From NCBI GenBank assembly GCA_933228675.1, contig OW121740.1, forward strand, positions 53,770,174-53,834,173: DNA of 64,000 nucleotides, written 5' to 3'. The notes under the pieces were generated by a model, which had not been told where the DNA came from, searched no databases, and saw nothing but the letters and a program-made list of their open reading frames with translations. This stretch comes from Stomorhina lunata (lineage: Eukaryota > Arthropoda > Insecta > Diptera > Rhiniidae). Shown here one piece after another: positions 44,021-55,834 of this stretch. The stretch's first letter is position 1; every line of letters starts with the position of its first letter. A program made the position numbers and the translations under genes.

Positions 44021-44445
44021 GTTTGGTGCGTTTTTAAAGAAGAGTTTGTATGGGAGCTATGGTCAAATGTGGACCGATTTCAACGAAATTTGGTACAGTG
44101 ATTTTACTTTACACAAGCAGTATTTGTTTTAAATTTCATTCAATTTCAAATATTAATATTTGTGACCAATATATCCATTCCGGGAAGTGGAACCTATGGG
44201 AGGTACCATAAATAATGGACCGATTTTGAGGAATTTCAATAGCCATGGTCCTATTATAAAAAAAATGATCTGTGCCAAATTTCATCAAATTATCTTTAGA
44301 ATTGCGACCTGTAGTTTGATTAAACGGTTTACACGGGGGTCCAGCCAGCCAGCCAGCGAGACGGAAGGACGGACATTGCTAAATCAGAAAGTGATTCTAA
44401 GCCTATTGGTATACTAAAAACTTACACCTTCAAGCCCTTAGGTTA
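44021..44445 (-). mobile_element. DINE-1-like fragment, subfamily X, copy D8
   Basis: Matches D3 from GAAGAGTTTGTATGGGAGCT through CCTATGGGAGGTACCATAAA and GCCTATTGGTATACTAAAA in the same orientation. The 3' hairpin side and the terminal 5' repeat are missing. Confidence 0.65.
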
Positions 44446-44825
44446 TATTTGAAAGGTAATGTCAAATAAGTGTCATCTGCACTCGGAGATCTTAGGTCAA
44501 TTTTGAACCTGCCTAATTAATAAGATACAAGAAAAATCGATAGAAAAGACAGTTGTGATTAGGGTCGCCAGTAAATTTTAGTGAAAAATCGACACATTTT
44601 TTCAAAAAAAAAATCGGCAGTAAATTTTCAGAAATCGGCAAAAATCGGAATTGTCTAAAATATATCACAAATATAGCAGAATATTAAAACACTGTTCATT
44701 GAAAATTTCTCTATACAGGAATTTTATATTGAAATTTGTTGTATACAAAAAAATTTAATGTCCAAAACTTTTTCTTTACAAACAAAAATTTATATCGAAA
44801 ATTTTTGCTTTGCAAAAAATCGTCT
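44446..44825. other. No gene seen
   Basis: AT-rich spacer with ATCGGCAGTAAATTTT/GTCGCCAGTAAATTTTA repeats near 44560-44630. Confidence 0.3.
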
Positions 44826-44931
44826 TAGAATTTCATAAGGATTTTGGATTTTGAGCCAATATTAAGGAAATTACAAACGGAATGACAATCTTAATATACC
44901 CCCATTCTTTTTGATGGTGGGTATAAAAAAG
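44826..44931 (-). mobile_element. DINE-1-like 5' end, subfamily Y, copy D9
   Basis: GGAAATTACAAACGGAATGA and CCCCCATTCTTTTTGATGGT then GGGTATAAAAA are the inverse of the start of D7 (42863). The stretch 42863-44931 is thus bounded by inverted DINE 5' ends. Confidence 0.75.
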
Positions 44932-45264
44932 TGAGCCCATTGGGTGGGTCGAGAGAAGAGGTTAATTTTCGAAGGCATAAAAAATAGTTTAACTTAATTA
45001 CATATAATTTTTGCTGTTGATCTGTGTAATTTCTTAGTGGTGTTTATAAAAATTCACATGTGAAGTTTAGGTTTCTTATCAGATAATTTGGACAAATCAT
45101 TCCCAAAAATTATTTTATATTTGGATCATGTCTGTTCTCACCTTAAGTTTTTGGGTCAAATCAACATCAAAAGATTTTAAAAGTTATTGGGGAAGGGTCC
45201 CCATAAAATGTTTATCTTGACAAAGTGTTGAAATCTTTTTTGTTTTCACAACATCAAAAAAAAA

Positions 45265-46068
45265 ACAAGTAAGAAAGCGCTATAGTCGGTCAAGCCGACC
45301 ATACGATACCCTTCACCACTAAGGTCAAAGGTGTTATTTTTCCTGTATAAAGACAAATATTTGCTAAATTTTGCCATCATACAAACATTTTCTCAAAACG
45401 TATATATTCAACCTGTTTCCTTCATTTGGACTTATATGAGAGCTAGGGTCAAATGTGGACCGATTATCTCGATTTGGCAAATTGATTACAGTTGTTAGAA
45501 AAACTATGTGTGCAAAAAATAAACTCAAAATTTTCATTATCTTTAGATTTACGAGCGTTTTAGTGATTTTTTGTCTCATTTAGTGCGTTTTTGAAGAAGA
45601 GTTTGTATGGGAGCTAAGGTCAAATGTGGACCGATTTTAACGAAATTTGGTACAGTGATTAAAGTTTACATAAGCAGTATCTGTTTTAAATTTCATGAAA
45701 AAATATTGATATTTGTGGCCAATATAGCAATTCCGGAAAGTGGGACCTATGGGAGGTACCATAAATAATAGACCGATTTTGACCAATTTCAATAGCCATG
45801 GTCCCATTATCAAAAAAATTATCTGTGCCAAATTTCATCAAATTATCTTTAGAATTGCGACCTGTAGTTTGATTACAAGGTTTACATGGGGGTCCAGCCA
45901 GCCAGCCAGACGGACGGACGGAAGGACATTGCTAAATCGACCCAGAAAGTGATTATAAGCCTATTGGTATACTAAAAGGTGGGTCTAAGACAAATATTTC
46001 TATGCTTCACAAACATCAGCACAAACTTATAATACCCTTTCCACCTATGGTGGTGAAGGGTATAAAAA
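45265..46068 (-). mobile_element. DINE-1-like element, subfamily X, copy D3 (complete, 804 bp)
   Basis: On the minus strand: CTTTTTATACCCTTCACCAC, a short GTCY remnant (about 45895-45925: GGACGGACGG on +), blocks with GGTCCACATTTGACC, then the 3' hairpin GGTCGGCTTGACCGACTATA and GCGCTTTCTTACTTGT. It provides the empty sites for the insertions in D1 and D2. Confidence 0.8.
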
Positions 46069-47136
46069 GCTTTTAGGAAGCCCCTTGTTAATCGAATAAA
46101 ACATTTTGTCTTATTTTTTATGTTTTCAGAAACCAAAAATCTTCTTCCTAAAACAAAAGAAGATAAATTATTTAGTTAAGTTGATTTATTTAAATTTTCG
46201 AGACAAAATGTGTTTTGAATTTTTAATAAAACAAAATGTTTTCTACTAAATATCTAATAAATTACAAGAAATAAATAAATTTTGACATAAAAGCTACTCG
46301 GTTTGAGAGATTTATAATAAATTAAATAATGAATTCTTTTAAGAAACCAAATCTATTTTGAGATTGTGAGGAAAAAAAAGAGTGAAGAAGGTCACGATTT
46401 TCAAATTCCCAAAATAAGAAAGGCGACATTAGGTTGATCGTGAGAAGATAATGGATCTTAAATTTGTGCCATTTATTATAAGGGTTTTATTTTGAATTTA
46501 TGGAAATCTGAAAATTAGTTTTGTTTGTTTTTCAAAATTAAATAAATATTTTGAAAAACATACGTAATTGGTGTAAATGTTTGCTTGAAATTTATAGAAT
46601 TTTGTATAATTTAAAAAATTTTAAACAAATTAATTATCCGTTAAGCCCTTAATTCTAAAGCCAAAAAAAATACTTAAAAATCAATTTTTAAAATTCTTTA
46701 AATCTTTTCAAATGTAAATAAATTATTTTCAAGTTAAATTCAAACTCAATCAAAATATTTACGTTCTTTTAATTTCGACCCGAAGAAACTGATCTACGCC
46801 TCAAAATCTTTTCACATAAGATTTTCATGACAAAATTCTATTTGTTTAATTTGTTTTAGTTTTTTATTGATTATTAATTTGCATAAATTAAGAATTAATT
46901 AACACTCTCGGCTCAAGGTAATTTTATGTGAATTATGTTTTGTTAATTTTTCAAATAAAACTTTTAGAAAAAACATTTTTTTCAAGAAGTTCTAATACAA
47001 GATTTAATAAAAAATAAGCTTTAATACTATTTAAACAAATCTTAACAACATTATAAAAATCTTAAATATAAATTTGAATAAATTATTAATATTAAAAAAA
47101 TATAAATTATTAGGAATATTCCTATAAATATTAATA
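46069..47136. other. No gene seen; AT-rich
   Basis: Mostly A/T runs, nothing assignable. Confidence 0.4.
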
Positions 47137-48410
47137 TCGGGTGTTTTTTATTGAGGTATAGAGCTTTAAGGCATCACTTTTTTAACTGGCGGCCATTTTG
47201 TCAGCTGTCAAGTGATTAATATTTAGTTTGGTTTGCCATTTCATCATGAACAGGTTGACAAAAGAACAACGCTTGCAAATCGTGCAAATTTATTTCGAAA
47301 ATAATGGTTCAGTTCGCGAAGTTTACCGCAAGCTCCGTCCATTTTATGGTCGACATAATCGTCCATCAGAGCAATTAATTCGGTTAACCATGGATCGTTT
47401 TCGCACTACGTTTACTCTATGTGATAATACGCATCCGCAGCGACGTCGAACAGTGCGCACCGAAGAAACAATTGCCAAAGCAAAGTGTTGAAGAGGACCC
47501 GAATGAATCGATTCGCCACCGTGCACAGCAATTGGAGCTTTGTCCATCAACTTTATGGAAGATTTTGCGTAAAGATCTTGACTTGTGCAAGAATTAAAGC
47601 TGCGAGACCATGCAATGCGTCGTGATTTTGGTGTATGGGCCGAAAATGAGATTGATCTCGATGCTGATTTTCATCGCAAAATTTTGTTCAGTGATGAGGC
47701 TCATTTTTGGTTGAATGGCTACGTCAACAAGCAAAATTGCCGCATTTGGAGTGAAGAGAATCCACATGAGACCCTTGAGACGCCATTACATCCACAAAAA
47801 CTGACTGTTTGGTGTGCTCTATGGGCTGGTGGAGTCATTGGGCCATACTTCTTCCGAAATAATGCTGGAGAGTCAGTTACCATAAATGGAGACCGGTATA
47901 GAGCCATGATAATCGACTATTTTGTTCCCCAATTGGATGGCATGAATGTGGATGAGTTGTGGTTCCAACAAGACGATGCTACATGCCACACAGCGCACGT
48001 CACAATTGATTTATTTAAGGAAACATTCGATGAGCTCATAATTTCGCGGAATGGACCTATCAATTGGCCACCAAGATCGTGCGATTTGACACCACTGGAT
48101 TATTTTCTTTGGGGATATGTGAAGTCGCTCGTCTACGCCAACAAACCAGAAACGTTAGGGGACTTGGAAGCCAACATTCGTGGCGTTATTGCCAACATAC
48201 GGCCCCATATGCTCGAAAAAGTAGTTGAAAATTGGACCTGTAGAATTGGCTTTATTCGAGCCAGCCGCGGCGGCCACATGCCCGAAATCATATTTAAACA
48301 TTAATGGCATAAAATTATCCTTCCAATAAAGCCAAATTGATGGACATTAAAACGATTTTCTTGTGTTTCATTTCAATTCGAAGTTCTATACCTCTAAAAA
48401 AAACACCCAT
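47137..48410 (+). mobile_element. DD41D mariner, copy 2
   Basis: 1274 bp with the same TIRs as copy 1, flanked by TA (47135-47136, 48411-48412). It is 30 bp shorter than copy 1 through deletions of 3 bp (5' UTR), 5 bp and 22 bp (coding). Confidence 0.93.
47246..48304 (+). pseudogene. DD41D transposase, copy 2, broken by two deletions
   Basis: Open from ATG 47246 to 47491. A net 5-bp loss near 47475 (ATTGCCAAAGC instead of ATTGCCGCTGTAGAGC) shifts the frame to a stop. A 22-bp loss near 47581 brings the total to 27 bp, so the original frame resumes and stays open to 48304. All three catalytic Asp (SDEAHF, QQDDATCH, TPLDYF) are retained, with G after the second D changed to D. The part between, including helices of the second HTH, is lost in frame. 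Confidence 0.9.
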
Positions 48411-48412
48411 TA

Positions 48413-48830
48413 TTTATTTATGTTGATCTGATCATTCACTAAAGATCGGCATCAGCCAAACAGAAAAAATAGCACTTGTTCCATTCTTTTGTTGTCTAAT
48501 GATGAAAGACGGTTTGTTTTCTTTTGTCTTTTTTACTTCAAAAGAAATAAAAATATTAAGTAATTCGGCTTTTAAATTTTGAAGTTTCAAGTTTAATAAT
48601 GATCGAGCGGGTATTAATATTGATCGAACTGTACAGACCATTTGGCGCCTAAGGTGATTTATATAAAAAAATTGAAAAAAAATCTTTAAAACTTATTAAT
48701 TAACAGCCTAGTGTGAAAATATATATTCACCGATCTCATAAAATTATGCCTATATCATAAATTGTTACTTATAAGTTATTAAATAAAATTTAGTTTTATA
48801 TAATTCTTTTTTAGTTTGTGCAAATATTTC
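48413..48830. other. No gene seen
   Basis: AT-rich sequence. Confidence 0.3.
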
Positions 48831-49670
48831 CATATGGGCAAGTCCCCAAAACAGTCTACTAGCCAAAAATGTTTTAAATTAATCGAAATTAATTTTTTTT
48901 TTTTAATCGAACATTAGACTCGGTATATCTTGTTTTGTAAATATGTAAAAAAAATATATTTCGATGATCATTTATGCAAAAATTTTTACCAAATCTCACC
49001 CTACCTTAGGTCTCTTAGTGTTATACAAAAATTTAACATTTTTTACATGTTCATATCATTACTTTAATGTTAACATATGTGGTCAACTCGAAAGCCATAT
49101 TGTTATTTATAAACATACATATATTAATAAATTAATTTATAAACATGAATTAAATATGTTATGAATTAAATAATGTTATTAACAAAGAATATAAATAGTT
49201 TCGTTAAAACAAATACAATGGATTTTATTTACAATTTATTGCTAGAAAAAATGTATCGTGCGTCACGTAGCGTGCGTCGCATAGGGTTCACGGCTTTTGA
49301 GAAAAAACTAAACATTTTTTGCCTGAAAATAACTTATTTTAGAATTCGCTTATATCCATCTTTCTTTTAGGCATTTAATTTTGTGTGCTTTGTATGCAAA
49401 ATTTGCTAAAAATTACGAAAACATACGACAACGTTCGAAGCTACTTCCATTTTTTGTAGCGTACGTCACAATAATTTGTGATCAATTCTTTGGCAACTTA
49501 TACAAGTTAAAAAAATATATATATATATGGTGTTCTAAAGTACACTCAAGTCCTACTAAACACCATGTATAAGTAAATGGTATCTCTCTGGAAAGACCAA
49601 AAATTTTTATATTTTAATCCAAAAATGCGTACGATCGTAGCGTTCGTCACGCAGGATTTGCCCATATGTA
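48831..49670. repeat. Possible TIR element (CATATGGGCAARTCC)
   Basis: CATATGGGCAAGTCC (about 48832) and, inverted, GGATTTGCCCATATG (about 49656-49670) bracket about 840 bp. Inside, the motif TAGCGTRCGTCAC or close forms occurs at about 49265, 49460 and 49637, spaced 180-195 bp. No ORF or target duplication is convincing. Confidence 0.4.
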
Positions 49671-50853
49671 GTTTAAGTTTGTACGATGAGGATCGAATTT
49701 GTACTTAACCGGTTTGACTGAAATATTTTCCATTACATATCGAAATGAAGTTTGATCAAGTAAAGTTTGATCGACTTTTTAATACTATTATAATCAATGA
49801 TATTTCTGATGGGTAGTCACTTTCCTAGCAACTACTTTGGTGAGACAACATTCGAATTTAAAACTGAGAATGGGCTATAACCTTTCTCCCGGACTAAAAA
49901 TGTGACGGATACATTAATCCCAAAGTTTAGTAAGCTTTACAACGGCTATGTCGAACTAAATATAACATTGTAGATTTTTTTTCGTAAAAATTTTAAGAGT
50001 TTAAACATGTAAAGACATTGGAGTGGTTACTTGACAGGTATCTTTGGAATAATAGTAACTAGAACATAGTTTCTCACGGCGTCTGCGAAATACTCTAACA
50101 AATTGCTTATATATTTTGGCAAATATGTAGCCTAGAGTGCACCTTATTTTACAATAGTGCGAAATTGAACTGTAACACCCCCAGAATTGTTCTATGTAAC
50201 ATAAAAACATGATGTGCAAAATTGTTTTAAAATTGCATAAGGGGAATAAGTGCCGCATTCGCCCTCAAAGTGTTAAACTTTTAACAAAATGGGAGTATTT
50301 TCGGCTTTGCCCAAATGAATTAAATTATTTATTTGTCCTTGACGACACGCCTAAGGATATACAACCAATAAATTTATTTAAGGATAAATAAATTTCAAAG
50401 TAACACATTATTTACAATTTTATGACCTGTGGTAATACTAAATAGTCAAGTTTTGTTAAAATATAACCGAAGTTACCAATTTTTTTTCATATTAGAAAAT
50501 TATAGTTTTTTCTCAGGCAGCGGCCGCACAGTGTGTTTCTTTGGGGATTTTTTGTTCAAAAATCTATAACTCTTTAATGGATTGATATTTTTAAATGCGG
50601 TTTTTGTATCTTATTTTCAACAAAATTGCCCATTCAAAAACACGTAAAAACGAATTATTATATTACTAAATATTTATGTAATATAACCTAAAAGTTGAAG
50701 ATTTAAAAAATTATATATTTTTGTTAAATATTTTTTAAAATTTTACATTTATTTTTTTCCTATTTATTGTAATTCTGTTGCCAGACTCATAAAGCTTATA
50801 TAAAAAAAAATAAGAAATCGGATAATCTAATACCATATTTGAACTTCAAATTA
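49671..50853. other. No gene seen
   Basis: No supported ORF. Minus and plus ORFs around 50001-50391 show no domain. Confidence 0.35.
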
Positions 50854-52149
50854 AAGAGTGCTCTAAATAAAATTTGTAGTTGGATTTTCTTAAATAAAAA
50901 TCAAACCTTTTAATATAAAAACTCTACAAAATACGCAAATATAATGACATATTATACAAAATCATTTAGCATTAAATTGTTTACTTAGTACTCGGGTTTT
51001 TCAAAATTATCGACTTTTTTCGGAAACCCTCCCATTAAAGATTTTACAGTTGCTTCTGATACCTGTTTGGAGCATGTGTTCCACCTGCGCTTAAAATCGG
51101 ACATGTTCTTGGAAATCTTTCCTGTGTTCTTCAATTCCTTTTTTACCAGAGCCCAATACCTTTCCACAGGCCGAAGTTCTGGACAGTTAAGTGGATTTGC
51201 CTCTCGTGGTACAAAAATGACATTATTCTTTGAGTACCACTCAAGTGCCTTTTTTCCATAATGACATGATGCCAAATCGGGCCAAAAAAATGTAGTCACT
51301 CTGTGCTCTCTTAAAAAGGGTAACAACCGTTTTTGTAGGCACTCCTTTATATAAATTTCTGTGTTTATTGTGCCAGATGTCACAAATACTTTACTTCTTT
51401 TGCCACAACTGCAAATAGCTTGCCACACGAGAAACTTCTTAGGGAATTTTGTTTGTTTTTTTGTGCGAAACTCTTGCCGAACATTGCCCCGTTTATCAGC
51501 AACATAAAAATCTTGACCAGGAAGTTGAGAAAAGTCTGCCAGTACGTATGTTTCATCATCCATCACACAACAGGTGTATTTTTTATAAAATCAGACTTCA
51601 ATTTTTTCGCTCGTTTTTTTGCTTCTAAGTTCTTTATAGCATTGCGATCTGGAACCTTTTAGACTTTGTATGTCTTCAGTCCAGCATAAGCTTTGACTCT
51701 ATGTGCAAAATTCGTAGAACATTTCACCGTACGAGCTGCTTTTCTTAAAGAAGTGTTAGGCGCTCTTCGAGAGAGTCGCTCGACTTCTTTTGCCTTACCA
51801 ATTTCTGTAGGACCTTTTTTCCTCCCTGATCCAGGTTTTCTTTCAATGCTCAGGTTTTCCTTATACCGTCTGATGGCATTAGAAACCATTCGAGTGTCAA
51901 CTTTCAAATTTTTAGCTATTTTTTTAAAAGTCCATGACGGATTTTTTTGAAAAGTTTTAATTATATTTTCACGAACTTTTTTTTCGCAGTCCATTTTGAT
52001 TGAAATAACTATTGAAAATTAATAATTTCTAAAATAATAGTATCTGACATATCTATAGAAACTAACTTGATCAAAAAATAAATTATTTCTTGCACTATGG
52101 ATAAATTTTGTCTAAAATAGTAAATGCATATTTATTTTAGAACACTCTT
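50854..52149 (-). mobile_element. DD37E transposon, copy B
   Basis: 1296 bp, flanked by TA (50852-50853, 52150-52151). Both TIRs begin AAGAGTG: AAGAGTGCTCTAAATAAA at 50854 and AAGAGTGTTCTAAAATAA as complement from 52149. It is the longest copy, so probably nearest to full length. Confidence 0.9.
50985..51994 (-). pseudogene. DD37E transposase, copy B
   Basis: From ATG 51994 (MDCEKKVRENIIKTFQ) the frame is open for 111 codons, then a C to T change makes a stop (VQ to V-stop, 51659-51661). A 1-bp loss in a run of A (six instead of seven, about 51579) follows. From 51566 to 50985 the catalytic part is open: MDDETYVLADF, WPDLASCHYGKKALEWYS and LNCPELRPVERYW. Second D and third E are 37 residues apart, giving DD37E as in the ITmD37E group of Tc1-mariner. 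C-terminus NFEKPEY. Confidence 0.9.
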
Positions 52150-52900
52150 TATATGAAAAAATAAACTTTTCTAACTTTCACAATTGTTTCCATATCAGAC
52201 AATATTTCTTAAAAATGAAAATATAAAAACAAGTGAAATATCAACCGGTTCATTTTCACTACATTTTTAATCTGATTTGAATGAATGTCATAAAATTATC
52301 GTTTCTACATTTTTAATAAGTATATCGAAGAAATTTAAAATTAACTATTATATAAAATTTTTCGGAATAAGTGTCTCCTGTTAGATTGTCGAACGAACCC
52401 TTCTAAGCAAAACTCTAGAGCATTGCAAGTTCAAATTTTATGGCCTAATATAAAAAAGTCGCAGAACAAATATTATTTTTGACTACCCGAAGAATGATTA
52501 TCAACAATAAAAAAGTTAATTTTCAAAAAAGCCATTTTTGCTACCTATAATACAAAAAAAATAGTATAGTATTTTGGAGCAAAAACTAATTTCTAAAACA
52601 CGTTTTTCAAAACTAAAACTAATCGTATAACTTTATTTGCAGATATTTGTAGAAAAATTAAACACAGGTTTGTTCAGGATCTTCAAGTCACCAACCCGAA
52701 GTTAAGAACTTTTTTGCCGGTTTTAGCTACATAGTTAAAAGTCTAGTTCAAGTACAAAAATATACCCAAACAAGGCATTTTTCTCAAACAAAAGTTTTTT
52801 AAGTCAAGTATTTTCAAATCAAGTATTATTTATACACGAAATAAACAATATATCAGCACTCACAATAAACAAAGAACTTCTAAAATATCATTGACAAATT
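52150..52900. other. No gene seen
   Basis: AT-rich sequence. Confidence 0.3.
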
Positions 52901-52904
52901 TCTA

Positions 52905-53095
52905 GTAACGGTCCTTTAAAAATCGCCACGACGAGAAATCGACACATTTGGGTCTTCAGCCATCTCTTTTACATACAGCAGCGATATTTTCAGCAGAACG
53001 AGCGAAACGATGATGCTCAGGCCTTACAATATTTGTAACCGCTCCAGTCTCTTCAAATTTCTTGACAATTTTGCCAATTGCTTGTAGTAGCTTGT
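52905..53095 (-). pseudogene. HTH fragment of another transposase
   Basis: The minus strand reads QAIGKIVKKFEETGAVTNIV, then RPEHHRFARSAENIAAV, and after a frameshift AEDPNVSISRR. This is a helix-turn-helix segment common in insect mariner-like transposases, related to but distinct from the DD41D copies here. It is cut by DINE copy D5 at about 53100. Confidence 0.55.
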
Positions 53096-53099
53096 AGTA

Positions 53100-55607
53100 G
53101 TGATCGTAGACCCCATAAAAATTATACCGATCGACTCAGAATCGGGAGGAGAATCGATTAAGCGATGTCCGTCTGTCTGTCTGTCTGTCCGTCCGTCTGT
53201 CTGTCTGTTGAAATCAAGTTTCTGAAGCCCCTGGAGGATGGACTTACATAAATTATATATCAGATTTTAGGAAATTCTCCCGCAATGAACGCTATTAAAT
53301 TTCATTAAAATCGGTTTATAAACACCGAAAATATCGAAAAAATACCAAAAATTAGACGAAAATTTTAAAATTTTTGATTGAAACACACTTTCAAATAACA
53401 AGAGAAAAAAGATACTCCTGGTGTACATGTGATAATATTTTATATATCAGATTGTAGGAAATAGTTTCCCAAAACACTCTGTAAAATTTTATCACAATCG
53501 GTCCATAAACAACTGAGATATCGCCAAAACACTAAATTTGATGTATAGCAAATTGCCCAAAGTTCGCATTAGGGAATGTTTGTTGAAAAAATGAAATGCA
53601 GAAATAGGAAAAACCATCCTCCTGGAGCACGGACCTACATAATATCCTACATATCAGATTTTAGGAAATTCCCCCGCCAAGCACGTTATTAAATTTTATC
53701 AAAAGCGGTCCATAAACAATTGAGATATCGCAATAACACTACATTTGATGTACAGCAAATTGCCCAAAGTATGTGTCTAAGAAATTTGGTTTACATTTTG
53801 TAAGTATTGTTTCAGCGATATCTGAGGTGTTTATGGACCGAATGTGATGAAATTTGACATCGTTCTTTGTGTGAGGATTTTCTAAAATCTATTCTCCACA
53901 AATCTGATTACGAATACCATTCAAATTGTACCGTTCAACTCAGAATCGGCAGGAGAATCGATTTCGCGACCTCCGTCCGTCCGTCCGTCTGTTTGTCTGT
54001 CTGTCCGTCCGTCCGTCTGTTTTTTTGTCCGTCCGTCTACCTGTCTGTAATTTTTTCTGTTGTAGTCAAGTTTTTGGAGCTCCTGTTTTGTCGATATCTC
54101 AGGTGTTTATTTTGATGAAATTTAATAGCGTCCTTCGCAGGGGATTACCTAAATCCTGATGCATTCGGTAATTTGTGGTAGATATAATTTAGCTTTTAAG
54201 CGATGGTGTTTTGATCGACAATGATTAAATTCAGGTGGGACAATATCCTAAAATTTTGTGTAAAATCCAGGAGCTCCACAAATCTGATTTTAGCAGACAG
54301 ACACTCTGCATTAATCTTAATTTTGTGTCTGACTTTTGAACATTATGATAACATTTGAGAATGTATTATATATCAAATTATAGGTGATCTTCCTAGGAAG
54401 TACAAAAATGCAGCTAACTACATGATATCCGTTCAAAACCTACATATGTATGTAAGTATCTCACATATCAACGAAAATTAAAATTTTTTAATTGCAATTG
54501 GGAGAAATCCGTTCACCTTTGACAATTGATCCCGTATAACTTCGCCTAAGATACGATGATAACATTTAGTATAAAGACGTTGTACAATATTGATATTCAG
54601 GACGATAGCGCCTAAAATAAACTTTCTAGAGGGACAACATTTGACAAAAGTATTTCTGATCTCTTGAAAAGCTCGATATTGAAAATGGGCGAGCTCTATT
54701 CACATTTAGTGAAATCTCCCATATAACCCCGACCGGGAATCGATTTAATGCTGAGAAATTAAATCACATTAAAATTGCACAAGGAACTAGAGCAAAACTT
54801 TCCAAACATCCATCGGACAGATCGAAAAAACAATACATCCCAAATATTATTGATGAAGTGCTCATTTTAATTAATTAACTAACTTCAGATTAATAAGTAA
54901 ATCTTTAATAACTTTTCCGACAAAGCTGATATCCATCCATTCAAAAGCTATATATTTCACGTATGTATCTCAAACTAAGAGTGTATACCCTATAATTTTA
55001 AAGCTTATCATTGTTAAAGCTTTGACCTAAATCAGTCCGCTAACTTCAGAGTTTTACATAACTAATCAAGAACTTTTACTAGTTGGATAATTCGTACGAA
55101 TTAAAGTGCACAACCCTCACTGGGCACTGTGTTTTTGGGTTGCATGCCAGAATACTTAAACTTCATCAAATCGATGTGCTATTGCAAATGTAAGGGCATC
55201 TACATTTTGAAGCATCTTTTCTGCACGGTTTATCTGGTCTATCGAACTCTATTAAATGTTCGTAAAATATGTGACTATTTTATTTCGAAGCTACTGGCTG
55301 GCTTAAATATACATTCTCTACTTGTAGTCTAGTAATCATTATCTTTCACAAAGGGACCACTTTAGAACCCAAGTGAAGCTTCCCTAGACATCAGCCTCCT
55401 GACCAACCTAACCTTTGGGTGCATAACTATATTAGATGATGACGCCACCGAAAAGCTTTTCTTTTTCCGACTCTTAATTTTAAAGACTCTTTGCATATAA
55501 TACTAGTATAACCAAATTTTGCTAGGAATTACATCAAGTACTTTTGCAACACCATTGGTGAAGGGTATCCAAGATTCGGCAAAGCCGAATATACCACTCT
55601 TACTTGT
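53100..55607 (+). mobile_element. DINE-1-like element, subfamily Z, copy D5 (5'-truncated)
   Basis: Near-identical to D4 in the opposite orientation. It starts inside the 5' part at TAGTGATCGTAGACCCCATA, without the TTTTTATACCC tip. GTCY tracts are at 53170-53212 and 53975-54052. The 3' end is the hairpin ATTCGGCAAAGCCGAAT plus ATACCACTCTTACTTGT. ORFs over the tracts (53867-54159) are repeat artefacts. Confidence 0.8.
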
Positions 55608-55834
55608 TGTAGTATGTTTTGATAATTTTTATGCGTTGTGTGCTACTTAAGTGATCCATTTTCGTCAATGTCAGACTTTCAACTGAAAGAAAAAGATTGG
55701 TTTAACAACTTAATTTGACAGATTTCGAATTCCAGTCCTATACTTTTGAAGCCATGAAATGGATAACCCTTTACTATGCACTGTATTATGATGCAAGAGT
55801 TTTCTAAGTAAACTCTTGTTGTACTTAAAAATTA

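Noticed and set aside
37367..55607. Large inverted duplication (DD37E copy A + DINE D4 versus copy B + DINE D5)
   Set aside because: The order of the elements does not match a mirror image and spacers are unrelated, so these are independent insertions.
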